A stretch of DNA of 64,000 nucleotides, taken from NCBI GenBank assembly GCA_044228685.1, contig JBGAUL010000020.1, forward strand, positions 23,078 to 87,077. The letters run 5' to 3'. Origin of the DNA: JBBATK01 sp044228685. Lineage in GTDB: Bacteria > Bacteroidota > Ignavibacteria > Kapaibacteriales > NICIL-2. Below are positions 1-8,602 of this stretch, piece after piece. Position numbers and translations under genes: made by a program. The notes beneath the pieces were generated by a model. The model did no database searches, was not told the DNA's origin, and saw nothing but the letters and a program-made list of their open reading frames with translations. Each line of letters starts with the position of its first letter. Position 1 is the first letter of the stretch.

Positions 1-1
1 C

Positions 2-325
2 GATGGACAAATGAACCATCGCTGGTTTGTTGATTATGCCACACCTGAAGAAGCTGCATCGCACTTCGAGGCTGTATGTCAGCAGGTGGCTGAGAAAGTG
101 GCTACAATCGATGATGCTACTTGGTATGAGAAGATTTGTCCGATGAAGATTAATGGCAATACAGTGTACGAAGTCCCAACATTTCGTTTGGCGTGGATGA
201 TGTACACTGACCTCATACACCATCGCGGACAACTATCGACCTACATCCGTCCCATGGGTGGCACCATGGTTCCCGTCTACGGTCCGACATTTGAAATGAT
301 GCAACAAGCGACCTCTTCGAACTAA
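2..325 (+). CDS. DinB-like family protein, 5' end outside window
   Basis: The reading frame is open back to the window edge, so the visible ATG at position 11 is probably internal and the N-terminus is missing. The C-terminal part contains the signature helix with HHRGQLSTY followed by a short tail with VYGPT, which matches the DinB/YfiT four-helix metal-binding fold. The second gene of this family in the window, near 39 kb, ends in the same way (HHRGQLSVY and IYGPT), so the two are paralogs. DinB-like proteins usually bind a divalent metal through three histidines; some use bacillithiol or mycothiol as a thiol cofactor, but the substrate cannot be told from sequence. The gene is followed at once by a strong hairpin terminator. 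Confidence 0.8.
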   Translation, partial: DGQMNHRWFVDYATPEEAASHFEAVCQQVAEKVATIDDATWYEKICPMKINGNTVYEVPTFRLAWMMYTDLIHHRGQLSTYIRPMGGTMVPVYGPTFEMMQQATSSN

Positions 326-340
326 TTCAAACACGCAAGC

Positions 341-383
341 AAAAAAGGCCCTGTTTACAATTGTAAGCAGGGCCTTCTTTTTT
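341..383. terminator. Bidirectional intrinsic terminator
   Basis: Fourteen nearly perfect base pairs (345-358 with 363-376, one G-T wobble) enclose an AATT loop. A run of six A precedes the stem and CTTTTTT follows it. It lies between convergent genes, so it can end transcripts from both sides. Confidence 0.9.
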
Positions 384-436
384 GTGCACGTCGTTTGAAT
401 GCGTCTCTCAATCATCGACAGTCTGGAAGCTACGCG

Positions 437-1321
437 CTACCGGTTCTGCACCATCAGTAGATAATCCAGCGTCTTCAACTGAGATTGGAGGCGGAGCAAA
501 TAGGGTCCTCGAACCAAAGCACTAGGCAACACCGCTCGAACGAGATTCGAGCCATTCAGATGTCCCGGAACCGTAGCCACCGTTCTACCACCGAGGTCAT
601 GAAGCGAAAGCACTACTTCACCTGTAAGCTCAGAAGACTGACACTCCACTTCAACGACTTGATTGGGTAGATAGCGAGCCGAACGAATTCCCGGTTTGTC
701 GCCTTCAAGAAACACTTCCGAAGTCTTGCTCCTAAGTATTGAACTTGAAAGATAGACTTTATCGCCAAGCGCATTGTTGTTAGCATTCGATGCATTGGTG
801 GCATAATAAAAATGTACTTGACCAACATCGCTTGATGGCGCTTGCCAATCAATTTCCCACTCGTTCGTACCGGAGTCGATAGGCACGATACTACCGCTGA
901 CATGGGTCGCGTACAGTTTGTCGTTGTTATGCAGGATTTGGATGCGCGCAAGCTTAACGCTGAATGGAACTATCAAAGTACCGGCGTTGTTATTGTTGTC
1001 ATCAACTGCCACGATTTCAAATCCAAAGCGCTTTGACTCAGCTTCGTGAACACGGAGGAGCAGATGGTAAACACTGTCAGGTTCATAGACCAGAGTTTTG
1101 AGTCCGTTGAACATAAGAGTGTTCACGCCATCTCCGCTTTGCACGGTAGCATCGGCATGACATCCAGGCTGTTTACACGTCGCTTCGCCCGGAGCACCGG
1201 TCGTGCCGGGATGTGCCCCAGTGCTTTTCTTTGCTGAAGCACTTAAGGCGAACAGGATCAGCGCGCTTGTTATCAGGACAAACGAGAATCGTAGACTTTG
1301 AGTTGTGTAGCTGCGCATCAT
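437..1321 (-). CDS. Choice-of-anchor V domain protein with T9SS C-terminal sorting domain
   Basis: The product is a secreted protein of 294 residues. It has an N-terminal signal peptide (hydrophobic stretch ending in SASA, about residues 12-30). It then has the choice-of-anchor V/Reeler-like hallmark TGAPGE followed by a cysteine-rich motif CKQPGCH, a beta-rich middle, and a C-terminal Ig-like domain of about 70 residues typical of T9SS type A sorting domains (ending in a YLLRL-type strand). The cysteine motif reads as CX4CH, an atypical c-type heme attachment pattern; many relatives carry CXXCH here. Heme binding is only inferred. It starts with ATGATG directly after the stop codon of the upstream paralog, so the two are co-transcribed. 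Function beyond secretion and surface anchoring is unknown. Confidence 0.8.
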   Translation of the reverse strand: MMRSYTTQSLRFSFVLITSALILFALSASAKKSTGAHPGTTGAPGEATCKQPGCHADATVQSGDGVNTLMFNGLKTLVYEPDSVYHLLLRVHEAESKRFGFEIVAVDDNNNNAGTLIVPFSVKLARIQILHNNDKLYATHVSGSIVPIDSGTNEWEIDWQAPSSDVGQVHFYYATNASNANNNALGDKVYLSSSILRSKTSEVFLEGDKPGIRSARYLPNQVVEVECQSSELTGEVVLSLHDLGGRTVATVPGHLNGSNLVRAVLPSALVRGPYLLRLQSQLKTLDYLLMVQNR

Positions 1322-2230
1322 TTATGGTTTTACAATTATCGATGATGAATGAATTGACTCGCCACTAAACTCAACAACATAGACTCCAGTACTCATAGTC
1401 TGAATGTCAATCGAATTTTCAGCACTATTCCGCAACTCATGAAGTGCTACGCAACGTCCGTCTGAGCTATAGATACGGACATGAATCTTAGTGCTCAGCA
1501 TCTGGTTGCATTGAATTTTGAGCACATCATTGCACACTGGATTGAGTATTCGAATTGTCTGAATGAACCCAGCGTTATCGTCAACAGAACTTACACCGGC
1601 TTGTATCTGGGCAGCATGTGTATAAACTTCGTCGCCTTTATCACTGTCGTCATTGTTTGCTGCAACTGCTGCAGAGTAAACCATCAGCGGACCAGCATTC
1701 TGCGCAGGAGCAATCCAACTCAATTCCCAATCAGCGTAGCCGGTCTTCAGCGCTGCGGTTCCGTCGTAAGTGTAGGTCGCGTATTTACGATCCAGCAACT
1801 CATTGAGGTTGCTAATGATCTGCGTGCGTTTGGCATCGCGCAACACGAGAGTGCCGGCGTTCCGACCGTTGGTGTCGAGGACGACCAGTTGGTATCCAAA
1901 ACGAACGCAAGATTGACGGGACATGCGAACGCGAAAGTGGTATTCTTGCGCCGGTTGGTAGCTACGAATAGAGTCTCCGAGTTCGCAGATCAGTGCGCCA
2001 TTGCCAGCGTTTAGTGTTGCGTCGTCATGACAACTGGCAACATTGCAGCTATGCTCATTTGGCGCACCTGTTGATGAGGGCGGAGCACCACTACTCTGAG
2101 GCTGAAGCATGAAAGCGCTTAGTAATAGCAACGCAAAGCCTAGAATGACTGTCAAGCGAAGAGCGTTACAATGCTGTCGAATAAAATCTGTCATGTGTTT
2201 AATACAATTGTAAACCCGAGTCGTGAACAT
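1322..2230 (-). CDS. Choice-of-anchor V domain protein with T9SS C-terminal sorting domain (paralog)
   Basis: This protein is a tandem paralog of the next gene on this strand, with the same order: hydrophobic signal segment, a TGAPNE motif, a CNVASCH motif (again CX4CH), a beta-rich domain with AGTL and YADWELSW segments matching the paralog, and a C-terminal T9SS type A domain (IHVRIYSSDGR, then TGVYVVEF). The ATG used here follows a TTG codon; a later ATG at about 2194 would still leave a full signal peptide, so the exact start is uncertain. The two genes abut with no spacing and lie downstream of another T9SS cargo gene on the same strand. The conserved CX4CH in both copies argues that the motif matters. 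Confidence 0.8.
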   Translation of the reverse strand: MFTTRVYNCIKHMTDFIRQHCNALRLTVILGFALLLLSAFMLQPQSSGAPPSSTGAPNEHSCNVASCHDDATLNAGNGALICELGDSIRSYQPAQEYHFRVRMSRQSCVRFGYQLVVLDTNGRNAGTLVLRDAKRTQIISNLNELLDRKYATYTYDGTAALKTGYADWELSWIAPAQNAGPLMVYSAAVAANNDDSDKGDEVYTHAAQIQAGVSSVDDNAGFIQTIRILNPVCNDVLKIQCNQMLSTKIHVRIYSSDGRCVALHELRNSAENSIDIQTMSTGVYVVEFSGESIHSSSIIVKP

Positions 2231-2261
2231 CAATGGCTGCGTGCCTTAAGAAGCAGTGTTT

Positions 2262-4865
2262 TCAATGTCGTACCACAAGACGAAGTGTCGAGTGTGTTCC
2301 ATCTGTCCAGTGCATGCGGGCAACATAAACACCTGAGCTCAGATTCGCCACACTAAATCTCTGTGTATCGGTGATTGGACAAGTGTATCGTTGACCAATC
2401 ATATCAACGAGCTCAACCTCTTGCAGTTCTTTATCCGCTGAAGCGTCAGTTCTAACCCACGATTCAGCCGGCTGTGGGAATAGGCGCACGCTATACTCGT
2501 TTTCGTCTTCAACTGCATTGACCGGAATAACATCCTTTGGAAGATTGCCAGGGGTCCAGATGATGATGTTATTAAAGATGTCAACAGTTGCCAGTGTTGT
2601 GCCATTACGACTCCAGATGATTTCACGTTTGACCGGGCGGTTTGGAATGCCGCGATCCAGACGACGATGTGCATAGTCAAACAAGGCGAAGGAGTCGCGT
2701 GCATTAGGATTACCAACCGCATAAAAGTCAAGTTGTGGTCGGAACGACGGACGGGTATTGCAGTTGATCTTTGTAGGATGACCGTTTGAGGTGTAAAACT
2801 CAATAACAGCCTCATCATAAATGCAAAAACAAAGCGAGTCGTTTTTATTAAAGAAAGTACCGAGTGTTGGGGTCGTCAGCATCTGAAGTTGCTTTCCCGA
2901 AGGAACACCAATCAGCACGTTACCGTCATCATTGATATAGGACAAGAAGGCATGCTGAGCAGACAGACTCAATGCGCGAATTCTGTTGCGTGTTTTTGTC
3001 GTGAAGTATTCTTTGGAATCGAATCGGTTGAGAATTCTAATGTATCCGGTTGAGTCGCCGATGCTGAGTGTCGTATCATTTTCACTGAGATAGGCAGCAC
3101 TAACTCCCGCACTATGATTTACGCTAGCACGCAACGAACCGGTAGTTGCTGAATAAATGCGCACAGTATCGGCATCACCAATGAGGATATCCTTTGCATT
3201 AGCGGACAATCCTAAAAAGTGTCCGTTAGGAACGTCGATATGATAGACCGAATCAACTGCGTGCAATCTCACGCCTGTAATCGATTCTTGTTTTTCATGT
3301 AAGCGATGGACGAGGAACAGAGAATCGGTTGCCGGCCAACTGAGTGACGTTGCTCCGTTATACCAATGCGAAGCTTGCTCAACGCCACTACGAGAGTCGT
3401 ACACCCTTACGATCGTGTCGATTGTGGCAAGAGATTTCGAATCAGGACTCAAGGCATAGGCTTTTACCGAATACAACAACTCGTTGTCAGGAAACACAGA
3501 AATAGTCTTTCCGTCGAAGAGATTGATCCTTCGAATCTGCTTGTTCTGCAAAAAGAGCGAAGTACCGTCAGGACAGGTGTTGTAGCGAGTTGAGGCATCC
3601 ACAATTGCGACGATGGTTGTATCAATGAGATCAAGAATGCGAAACTGTCCGAGTGTATCTGCAATTGCAATCGCTTTATCGCCGTTGATGAATTTGAAGC
3701 TTGAAGGATCGGCAGTAGTCACAGCATGAGGAAAATCAATTTTCGCCTTGAATACCCCTGTGCGTTTCTCTGTGTTTACTACTGTGATCGAGCTGTCTTC
3801 TGAAATGTAGGCTAAGAGATCACCCTTTCGATTGAAAGTATATCCCTGTAGTTGACCGGTAGCGTAGTCCGCAATATTAGTCCCATTGTCCAACCTCCAT
3901 ATGGAAATCGATGAACTTGGTTCCACAATAGTAATCTCGCTTGAGCTATCACGGAATCCGAAATCATAGATGAACTTTCCGGTTGCATACATTCGAGTTT
4001 GCAACGTCAGATCTGTGTAGTAAAGATTCTTTGCGGTGAAGGTTATGAATGCTTTTGCGTTTGGCTGCCAGCGACCATACTGATAGTTGGGAATGGGTTT
4101 GGTGACGAAGCGTTTGTTGACGACGTCATAGGGTCGCCAAAACTGATAATATCCTGAATTGCGATCTGTGCCGGTTGAGTCAATGATCGAATCTTGGCGA
4201 ATCAACACAATCGAATTATCACGACACCAACTAAAGGTCTCACACGCAACTTTGTAATGCACATCATAGGTGCCGAGTGTATCAAAGCGAGGATGCTCCA
4301 GCTTCCACATTGGCTGTACTGAATCGCGGAGAATGAACTCACCCTTGGCGAGATTGACAACATAGAACCTGTCGTTCTTCGTCACGATGAATGCATGCGT
4401 AAAATCCGGCGATTGATAGATTTTACTAATCGAATCAGGAAAACCTAGTGTCTGGGTTGTCGCACCTTTATAAAGTTCGACGATCTTAATCGTGTCAACC
4501 GTCGGCGTGTATAAGAGGTGTGGTATGGAACCAATATTGCCAAGAGCATAGAGCTTTGGCGATGTCGAGAGCTGAACGTGATAGAAGTCTTGATTGAGAA
4601 TTGTCTTCGCTGTCAAGGTATTCCAATTCCTGATTTGGATATGTGTCGTATCAAGGACTTCGTGATGATGATTGATGCTCGCGGTATAAGCCAAGACTAC
4701 CGTATCTCCGTTGGTAGATGTGGCAAACAAGCCTTGATCCAAGTTTGATCGGTAAAAGCTGTGAATGATGCGCAGCGAGTCTGAATCGGCAGCGTTGGCG
4801 CGTGTTGCTAGCGCGCATATGCTTGTTACAAGCACAATCGCTGCGTATAATTTTAAGTGGAACAT
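2262..4865 (-). CDS. WD40-like beta-propeller protein with T9SS C-terminal sorting domain
   Basis: This is an 867-residue secreted protein. It has a signal peptide (hydrophobic core ending in RANA, about residue 25) and a long region of degenerate WD40/YVTN-like blades. Examples are LSPDSKSLATI followed by VRVYDSRSG, and LSIGDSTGYIRIL. The C-terminal domain (FPQPAESWV, then VELVDMIGQ, LSSGVYVARM, LRLVVRH) is a typical T9SS type A sorting signal. The start has a good Shine-Dalgarno sequence (GGGAG, about seven bases upstream). Propellers of this type usually bind proteins or form rigid platforms; no catalytic residues are evident. It is 28-31 bases upstream of the choice-of-anchor V pair, so the three may be one unit of surface proteins. 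Confidence 0.75.
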   Translation of the reverse strand: MFHLKLYAAIVLVTSICALATRANAADSDSLRIIHSFYRSNLDQGLFATSTNGDTVVLAYTASINHHHEVLDTTHIQIRNWNTLTAKTILNQDFYHVQLSTSPKLYALGNIGSIPHLLYTPTVDTIKIVELYKGATTQTLGFPDSISKIYQSPDFTHAFIVTKNDRFYVVNLAKGEFILRDSVQPMWKLEHPRFDTLGTYDVHYKVACETFSWCRDNSIVLIRQDSIIDSTGTDRNSGYYQFWRPYDVVNKRFVTKPIPNYQYGRWQPNAKAFITFTAKNLYYTDLTLQTRMYATGKFIYDFGFRDSSSEITIVEPSSSISIWRLDNGTNIADYATGQLQGYTFNRKGDLLAYISEDSSITVVNTEKRTGVFKAKIDFPHAVTTADPSSFKFINGDKAIAIADTLGQFRILDLIDTTIVAIVDASTRYNTCPDGTSLFLQNKQIRRINLFDGKTISVFPDNELLYSVKAYALSPDSKSLATIDTIVRVYDSRSGVEQASHWYNGATSLSWPATDSLFLVHRLHEKQESITGVRLHAVDSVYHIDVPNGHFLGLSANAKDILIGDADTVRIYSATTGSLRASVNHSAGVSAAYLSENDTTLSIGDSTGYIRILNRFDSKEYFTTKTRNRIRALSLSAQHAFLSYINDDGNVLIGVPSGKQLQMLTTPTLGTFFNKNDSLCFCIYDEAVIEFYTSNGHPTKINCNTRPSFRPQLDFYAVGNPNARDSFALFDYAHRRLDRGIPNRPVKREIIWSRNGTTLATVDIFNNIIIWTPGNLPKDVIPVNAVEDENEYSVRLFPQPAESWVRTDASADKELQEVELVDMIGQRYTCPITDTQRFSVANLSSGVYVARMHWTDGTHSTLRLVVRH

Positions 4866-5045
4866 AAGAACTCCCTAGGTGGCCTTCGTCTTTGAGAAAG
4901 CAGGTGATAGTACATAGCACTCTCCATCGAGGAATACCTTCAACTCGTGGATGGCAGAATTATGGCGTGACCCGCGTCAATATCGCTATAAAAGACTTCA
5001 TCTCAATTGTGAGAATCTCAGGATCAATATGCAGGACCAACAATA

Positions 5046-6137
5046 TTAGGTCTTTGTTCGCCACAGATTAGCAGCTGCGATAATGAGGAACAATCCATTA
5101 GCTGCCCATCCAACGGTAACGGGACTAAGATCAAACTCAAAGCCAATACTCTGGGAGATTTTTGTGAAGACGAGGTAACTGAATGCAACAACCATTGCGG
5201 TTGCGATTTCGACAGCAACGCCGGACTTCTTGCGGATGGAGGCGAACGGTACGCCGAAAAGAACAACGATCAAATTCGCGAAAGGGAATGCGTATTGTCC
5301 GTAATAATCAATGCGCTTCATGCGCACATCTTTGCCACCGTTCTCTAGCATGTTGATGTAATCTCGATACTCATCGAGGTTCATCTCATCGGTTGTGCGC
5401 TGCAAAGACATAATCCCGCTATGTGAAATGCGCAGGTGTGCAGTGTCTTGTTCGAAGTGTCGTACAACAGGACGACCATCTGCTTTAGTGATACGTTCGT
5501 ATCCGTCGAGCAGCGACCAACATTGAGCAACAGAATCCCAGCGGAAGTGTGTGGCATCCAGTCGTCGCTCAAGACGTGGAGTAGTCTCGGAGGAGTAATC
5601 TTCAATTGAAATACTAAATCCACTTCGTGCTGCCTCATCATACGATGCCATGATAACGTTGCGTCGCGGGTTGTCGCGGAAGTAGAGATTGTAAATCTGC
5701 GTTTCAGAATTGCCGGAGTTGCCTGAGAGAAATTGACGGTCGATGGTTAGCATTTTCGTTTGCGCTCTCGGGACGATCCAGCCATTGAAGTAGAGTTGAC
5801 CTAAAGAGAGTAGGATGGACACGATCACGATTGGAAGCATGAGACGGTACAGAGACTGTCCGGCGCTTTTCATGGCGGTTATCTCATTCGAGGAGCTGAG
5901 TCGTCCAACCGAAAACAAACTCGCCAGCAGCATCGCGATCGCGAAGATGAGCTTGATGATTTGCGGTAGGAAGTACACATAGTACAGTCCGATTTCCGCT
6001 ATTGTGGCTTTATGATCTATGAATTTGTCCAACTTTTCCATCAAATCCACAACCACGAAGATCACATTTAACGCCACCAGGGAGAAAAAGAGAGTCGCAA
6101 TGAAACTGCGCAATATGTAGCGGTCCAGTTTGCTCAT
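5046..6137 (-). CDS. LptF/LptG (YjgP/YjgQ) family LPS export permease
   Basis: This 363-residue inner-membrane protein matches the permease half of the LptB2FG transporter, which extracts LPS and hands it to the LptA/LptD bridge. It has the family order: an N-terminal membrane helix beginning LDRYILRSF, further helices around residues 45-120 including the conserved LFSVGRLSSSNEITAMKSAG segment (about 75-95), a periplasmic beta-jellyroll of about 150 residues, and three C-terminal helices with the FPFANL and GVPFAS motifs. Only one of the usual LptF/LptG pair is present here, and the sequence alone does not say which. It diverges from rpsA across a 250-base gap. LptD is encoded 10 kb away in the window, so the partners are present. 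Confidence 0.88.
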   Translation of the reverse strand: MSKLDRYILRSFIATLFFSLVALNVIFVVVDLMEKLDKFIDHKATIAEIGLYYVYFLPQIIKLIFAIAMLLASLFSVGRLSSSNEITAMKSAGQSLYRLMLPIVIVSILLSLGQLYFNGWIVPRAQTKMLTIDRQFLSGNSGNSETQIYNLYFRDNPRRNVIMASYDEAARSGFSISIEDYSSETTPRLERRLDATHFRWDSVAQCWSLLDGYERITKADGRPVVRHFEQDTAHLRISHSGIMSLQRTTDEMNLDEYRDYINMLENGGKDVRMKRIDYYGQYAFPFANLIVVLFGVPFASIRKKSGVAVEIATAMVVAFSYLVFTKISQSIGFEFDLSPVTVGWAANGLFLIIAAANLWRTKT

Positions 6138-6391
6138 GATAGCAGTGAATGCACAAAAACGTGGGGGATGAAGCCCAGAATGCGGTTTTTGTGCTCGTTA
6201 ACATCGGTTTATTCGAAAATACAGCATCGCAGCAGACCGGCACCCCAATCATCGATACCCTGCCGCTGCTTTTGCATAATCTCAATATTTACAGTATTTT
6301 AGCACTCTTATCCAGCCGTGAAGGTTTGTTACACCATATCATAGTGGTCTCCGTGAGCACGGCAGCGCGGAAGTATCACAAAGGAGTATTT

Positions 6392-8371
6392 ATGTCAGAA
6401 TCAACACAACCTGTTGATGATCAGGTTACTGCGCAAGACGATCTTGTGATCGATAACTCGGCAGTTGACATTATCATCGATGAAACACCCGTTCAGTTGT
6501 CAAAAAAGAACACACTGGCGGCGTTGTTGGAAGGTGATCTCGATCTGGACTTCAATGGTCTAGACAACGATTCATTTGAAAAGATGTTGTCCACCAACAT
6601 GACGCACATCAAAGAAGATGAGATGGTGCACGGTCGTGTAGTGGCAATGAGTAAGGACGAAATTCTCGTCGACATCGGATTCAAGTCATTGGGTGTGGTT
6701 CCGCGTGCGGAGTTCTCTGTCGCTGCCGATTCACTCATGATTGGCGATGAGATCGACGTATTTGTTGACAAGATTGAAGATGCATCCGGTCGTTTGGTGC
6801 TTTCACGTCGTCGCGCTGACTTCATGAAGACCTGGAACGACATTATGTCACACTACGAAAAGCAAGACGTTATCCCGGTTCGTATCCTTCGTCGTATCAA
6901 GGGCGGTATGGTCGTTGACCTTTTGGGCATCGAAGCATTTCTCCCGGGTTCACAGATCGACGTTCGTCCGGTCCGTGATTTCGACGTCTGGGTTGGTAAG
7001 GCAATCGACGTTCGCGTTGTTAAGGTTAACAACCCAAGCGAAAACGTTGTAGTAAGCCACAAGATTCTTCTTGAAGAGCAAATCTCAGAACAGCGCGGCA
7101 AGATCATTGCATCGCTCGAAAAGGGATTGGTTCTCGAAGGTGTTGTTAAGGCTATCGCAGACTTCGGTGTGTTCGTTGACTTGGGCGGTGTTGATGGTTT
7201 GGTTCACATCACCGACTTGTCATGGGGACGCGTTAACCATCCATCTGAAATCGTTAACCTGGACGAGCAAGTCAAGGTTGCGGTTCTCGATTTCGATCAA
7301 GAGAAGAAGCGTATTTCTCTCGGTATGAAGCAACTCACCCCACATCCTTGGGATACCATCGGCGAGAAGTACGAGCCGGGTGTCAAGGTTAGCGGTAAGG
7401 TTGTAAGCATTACTGATTACGGTGTCTTCATCGAAATTGAAAAGGGTGTTGAAGGTCTCATCCACATCAGTGAAATGTCGTGGACACAACACATCAAGCA
7501 TCCTTCACAATTGGTATCACTTGGTCAGATGCTTGAAGCAATCGTGCTCAACATCGATCGTGACAACCGCAAGCTCGCTCTCGGTATCAAGCAACTCGAG
7601 CCGGATCCTTGGCAAGATTTGATGAACAAGTATCCTATTGGTTCAATCCACAAGGGTATCGTTCGTAACCTCACCAACTTCGGAGTCTTCGTTGAACTCG
7701 AAGCCGGCGTTGATGGTTTGGTTCACATCAGTGACTTGTCATGGACGAAGAAGATTCGCCACCCAGGTGAATTCGTCAAGAAGGGCGATCCGCTTGAAGT
7801 CATCGTATTGAGCGTTGATCCTGAGCATCGTCGTATTTCTCTCGGCCACAAGCAAATCACGGACAATCCGTGGGATGTATTCGCTGAGCGCTTTACAGTT
7901 GGAACAGAAACCGAAGGAAAGATTGTTCGCATCATCGATAAGGGTGTCATCGTTGAAATGCCGGAAGGCGTTGATGGCTTTGTACCTTCATCACAACTCT
8001 CTTTCGCACCGGTTCGCAGCATCGCAGATTTCTTCCACGTCGGAGATGCATTGCCACTCAAGGTTGTTGAATTTGACAAAGAGTCAAAGAAGATCGTCTT
8101 GTCAGCAGTCGATGCACTCAAGGGTAAGGATCAGGAGATCATTGCAGCATACAATGCAAATCACCCGGTTCCAAACGCTGAGAAGTACGTAGCAGAAGGC
8201 GTTGCTCCAACAATCGCTCCTGAAGAAGTGGCAGCAATTGAAGCTGTAGTTGCAGCTGAAAATTCAATCGTCGTTCCTGACGAAGTTGCAACCGTAAAAG
8301 CTCCGGCTTTGAAGGTTGAAGAAGCAGCTGCAGATTCAGAAGCAGCAGCTCCTGAGACACCGGCAGCTTAA
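6392..8371 (+). CDS. rpsA: 30S ribosomal protein S1
   Basis: Ribosomal protein S1 helps mRNA bind to the 30S subunit. The 659-residue product has six S1 (OB-fold) repeats at about residues 77-140, 158-224, 245-313, 330-400, 417-487 and 504-573. Repeats 3-5 are the best conserved (GVFVDL/GVFVEL, DGLVHI, DLSW). An alanine/glutamate-rich tail of about 60 residues follows. The start was chosen because AAAGGAG lies eight bases upstream of this ATG; the frame is open for another 81 codons upstream, but that stretch does not resemble an S1 domain. It diverges from the LptF/G gene and is followed by two terminator-like hairpins, so it is probably a single-gene transcript. Confidence 0.97.
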   Translation: MSESTQPVDDQVTAQDDLVIDNSAVDIIIDETPVQLSKKNTLAALLEGDLDLDFNGLDNDSFEKMLSTNMTHIKEDEMVHGRVVAMSKDEILVDIGFKSLGVVPRAEFSVAADSLMIGDEIDVFVDKIEDASGRLVLSRRRADFMKTWNDIMSHYEKQDVIPVRILRRIKGGMVVDLLGIEAFLPGSQIDVRPVRDFDVWVGKAIDVRVVKVNNPSENVVVSHKILLEEQISEQRGKIIASLEKGLVLEGVVKAIADFGVFVDLGGVDGLVHITDLSWGRVNHPSEIVNLDEQVKVAVLDFDQEKKRISLGMKQLTPHPWDTIGEKYEPGVKVSGKVVSITDYGVFIEIEKGVEGLIHISEMSWTQHIKHPSQLVSLGQMLEAIVLNIDRDNRKLALGIKQLEPDPWQDLMNKYPIGSIHKGIVRNLTNFGVFVELEAGVDGLVHISDLSWTKKIRHPGEFVKKGDPLEVIVLSVDPEHRRISLGHKQITDNPWDVFAERFTVGTETEGKIVRIIDKGVIVEMPEGVDGFVPSSQLSFAPVRSIADFFHVGDALPLKVVEFDKESKKIVLSAVDALKGKDQEIIAAYNANHPVPNAEKYVAEGVAPTIAPEEVAAIEAVVAAENSIVVPDEVATVKAPALKVEEAAADSEAAAPETPAA

Positions 8372-8399
8372 TCGCCAGCCGAGCTCAATTCTAGTCGTA

Positions 8400-8437
8400 G
8401 ACAACAGCACGTTCTTGAACGTGCTGTTGTCATTTTT
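8400..8437 (+). terminator. Intrinsic terminator of rpsA
   Basis: A perfect 15-bp inverted repeat (8400-8414 with 8417-8431) is followed by ATTTTT, 28 bases after the rpsA stop codon. Confidence 0.92.
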
Positions 8438-8457
8438 GACCGAATCTATTCTTCACC

Positions 8458-8485
8458 TTATGTCAGTTTTCAGACATAATTTTTT
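8458..8485 (+). terminator. Second, weaker terminator-like hairpin
   Basis: A 7-bp AT-rich stem (TTATGTC with GACATAA) and an eight-base loop are followed by six T. It lies 20 bases after the first hairpin and could act as a backup terminator; the stem is weak. Confidence 0.5.
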
Positions 8486-8602
8486 AATCGCCAACTCCGT
8501 CATCGTGGTGTTTGCAAGAGCAATGATATGTGGTCTTGGCAAACAGACAGTTAACACGCGAAGAGATAAGACTCGTTGTATTTATCACAATCCCACACCT
8601 TC

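Noticed and set aside
1481..2014. Long frame antisense to a choice-of-anchor V gene, and similar ones at 12990-13544, 15296-15754, 56200-56706 and 61602-62051
   Set aside because: Each lies opposite a well supported gene with clear domains and has no recognisable motif of its own.
6149..6391. 81-codon in-frame extension upstream of rpsA
   Set aside because: The chosen ATG has a strong ribosome-binding site and the extension does not resemble S1 sequence.
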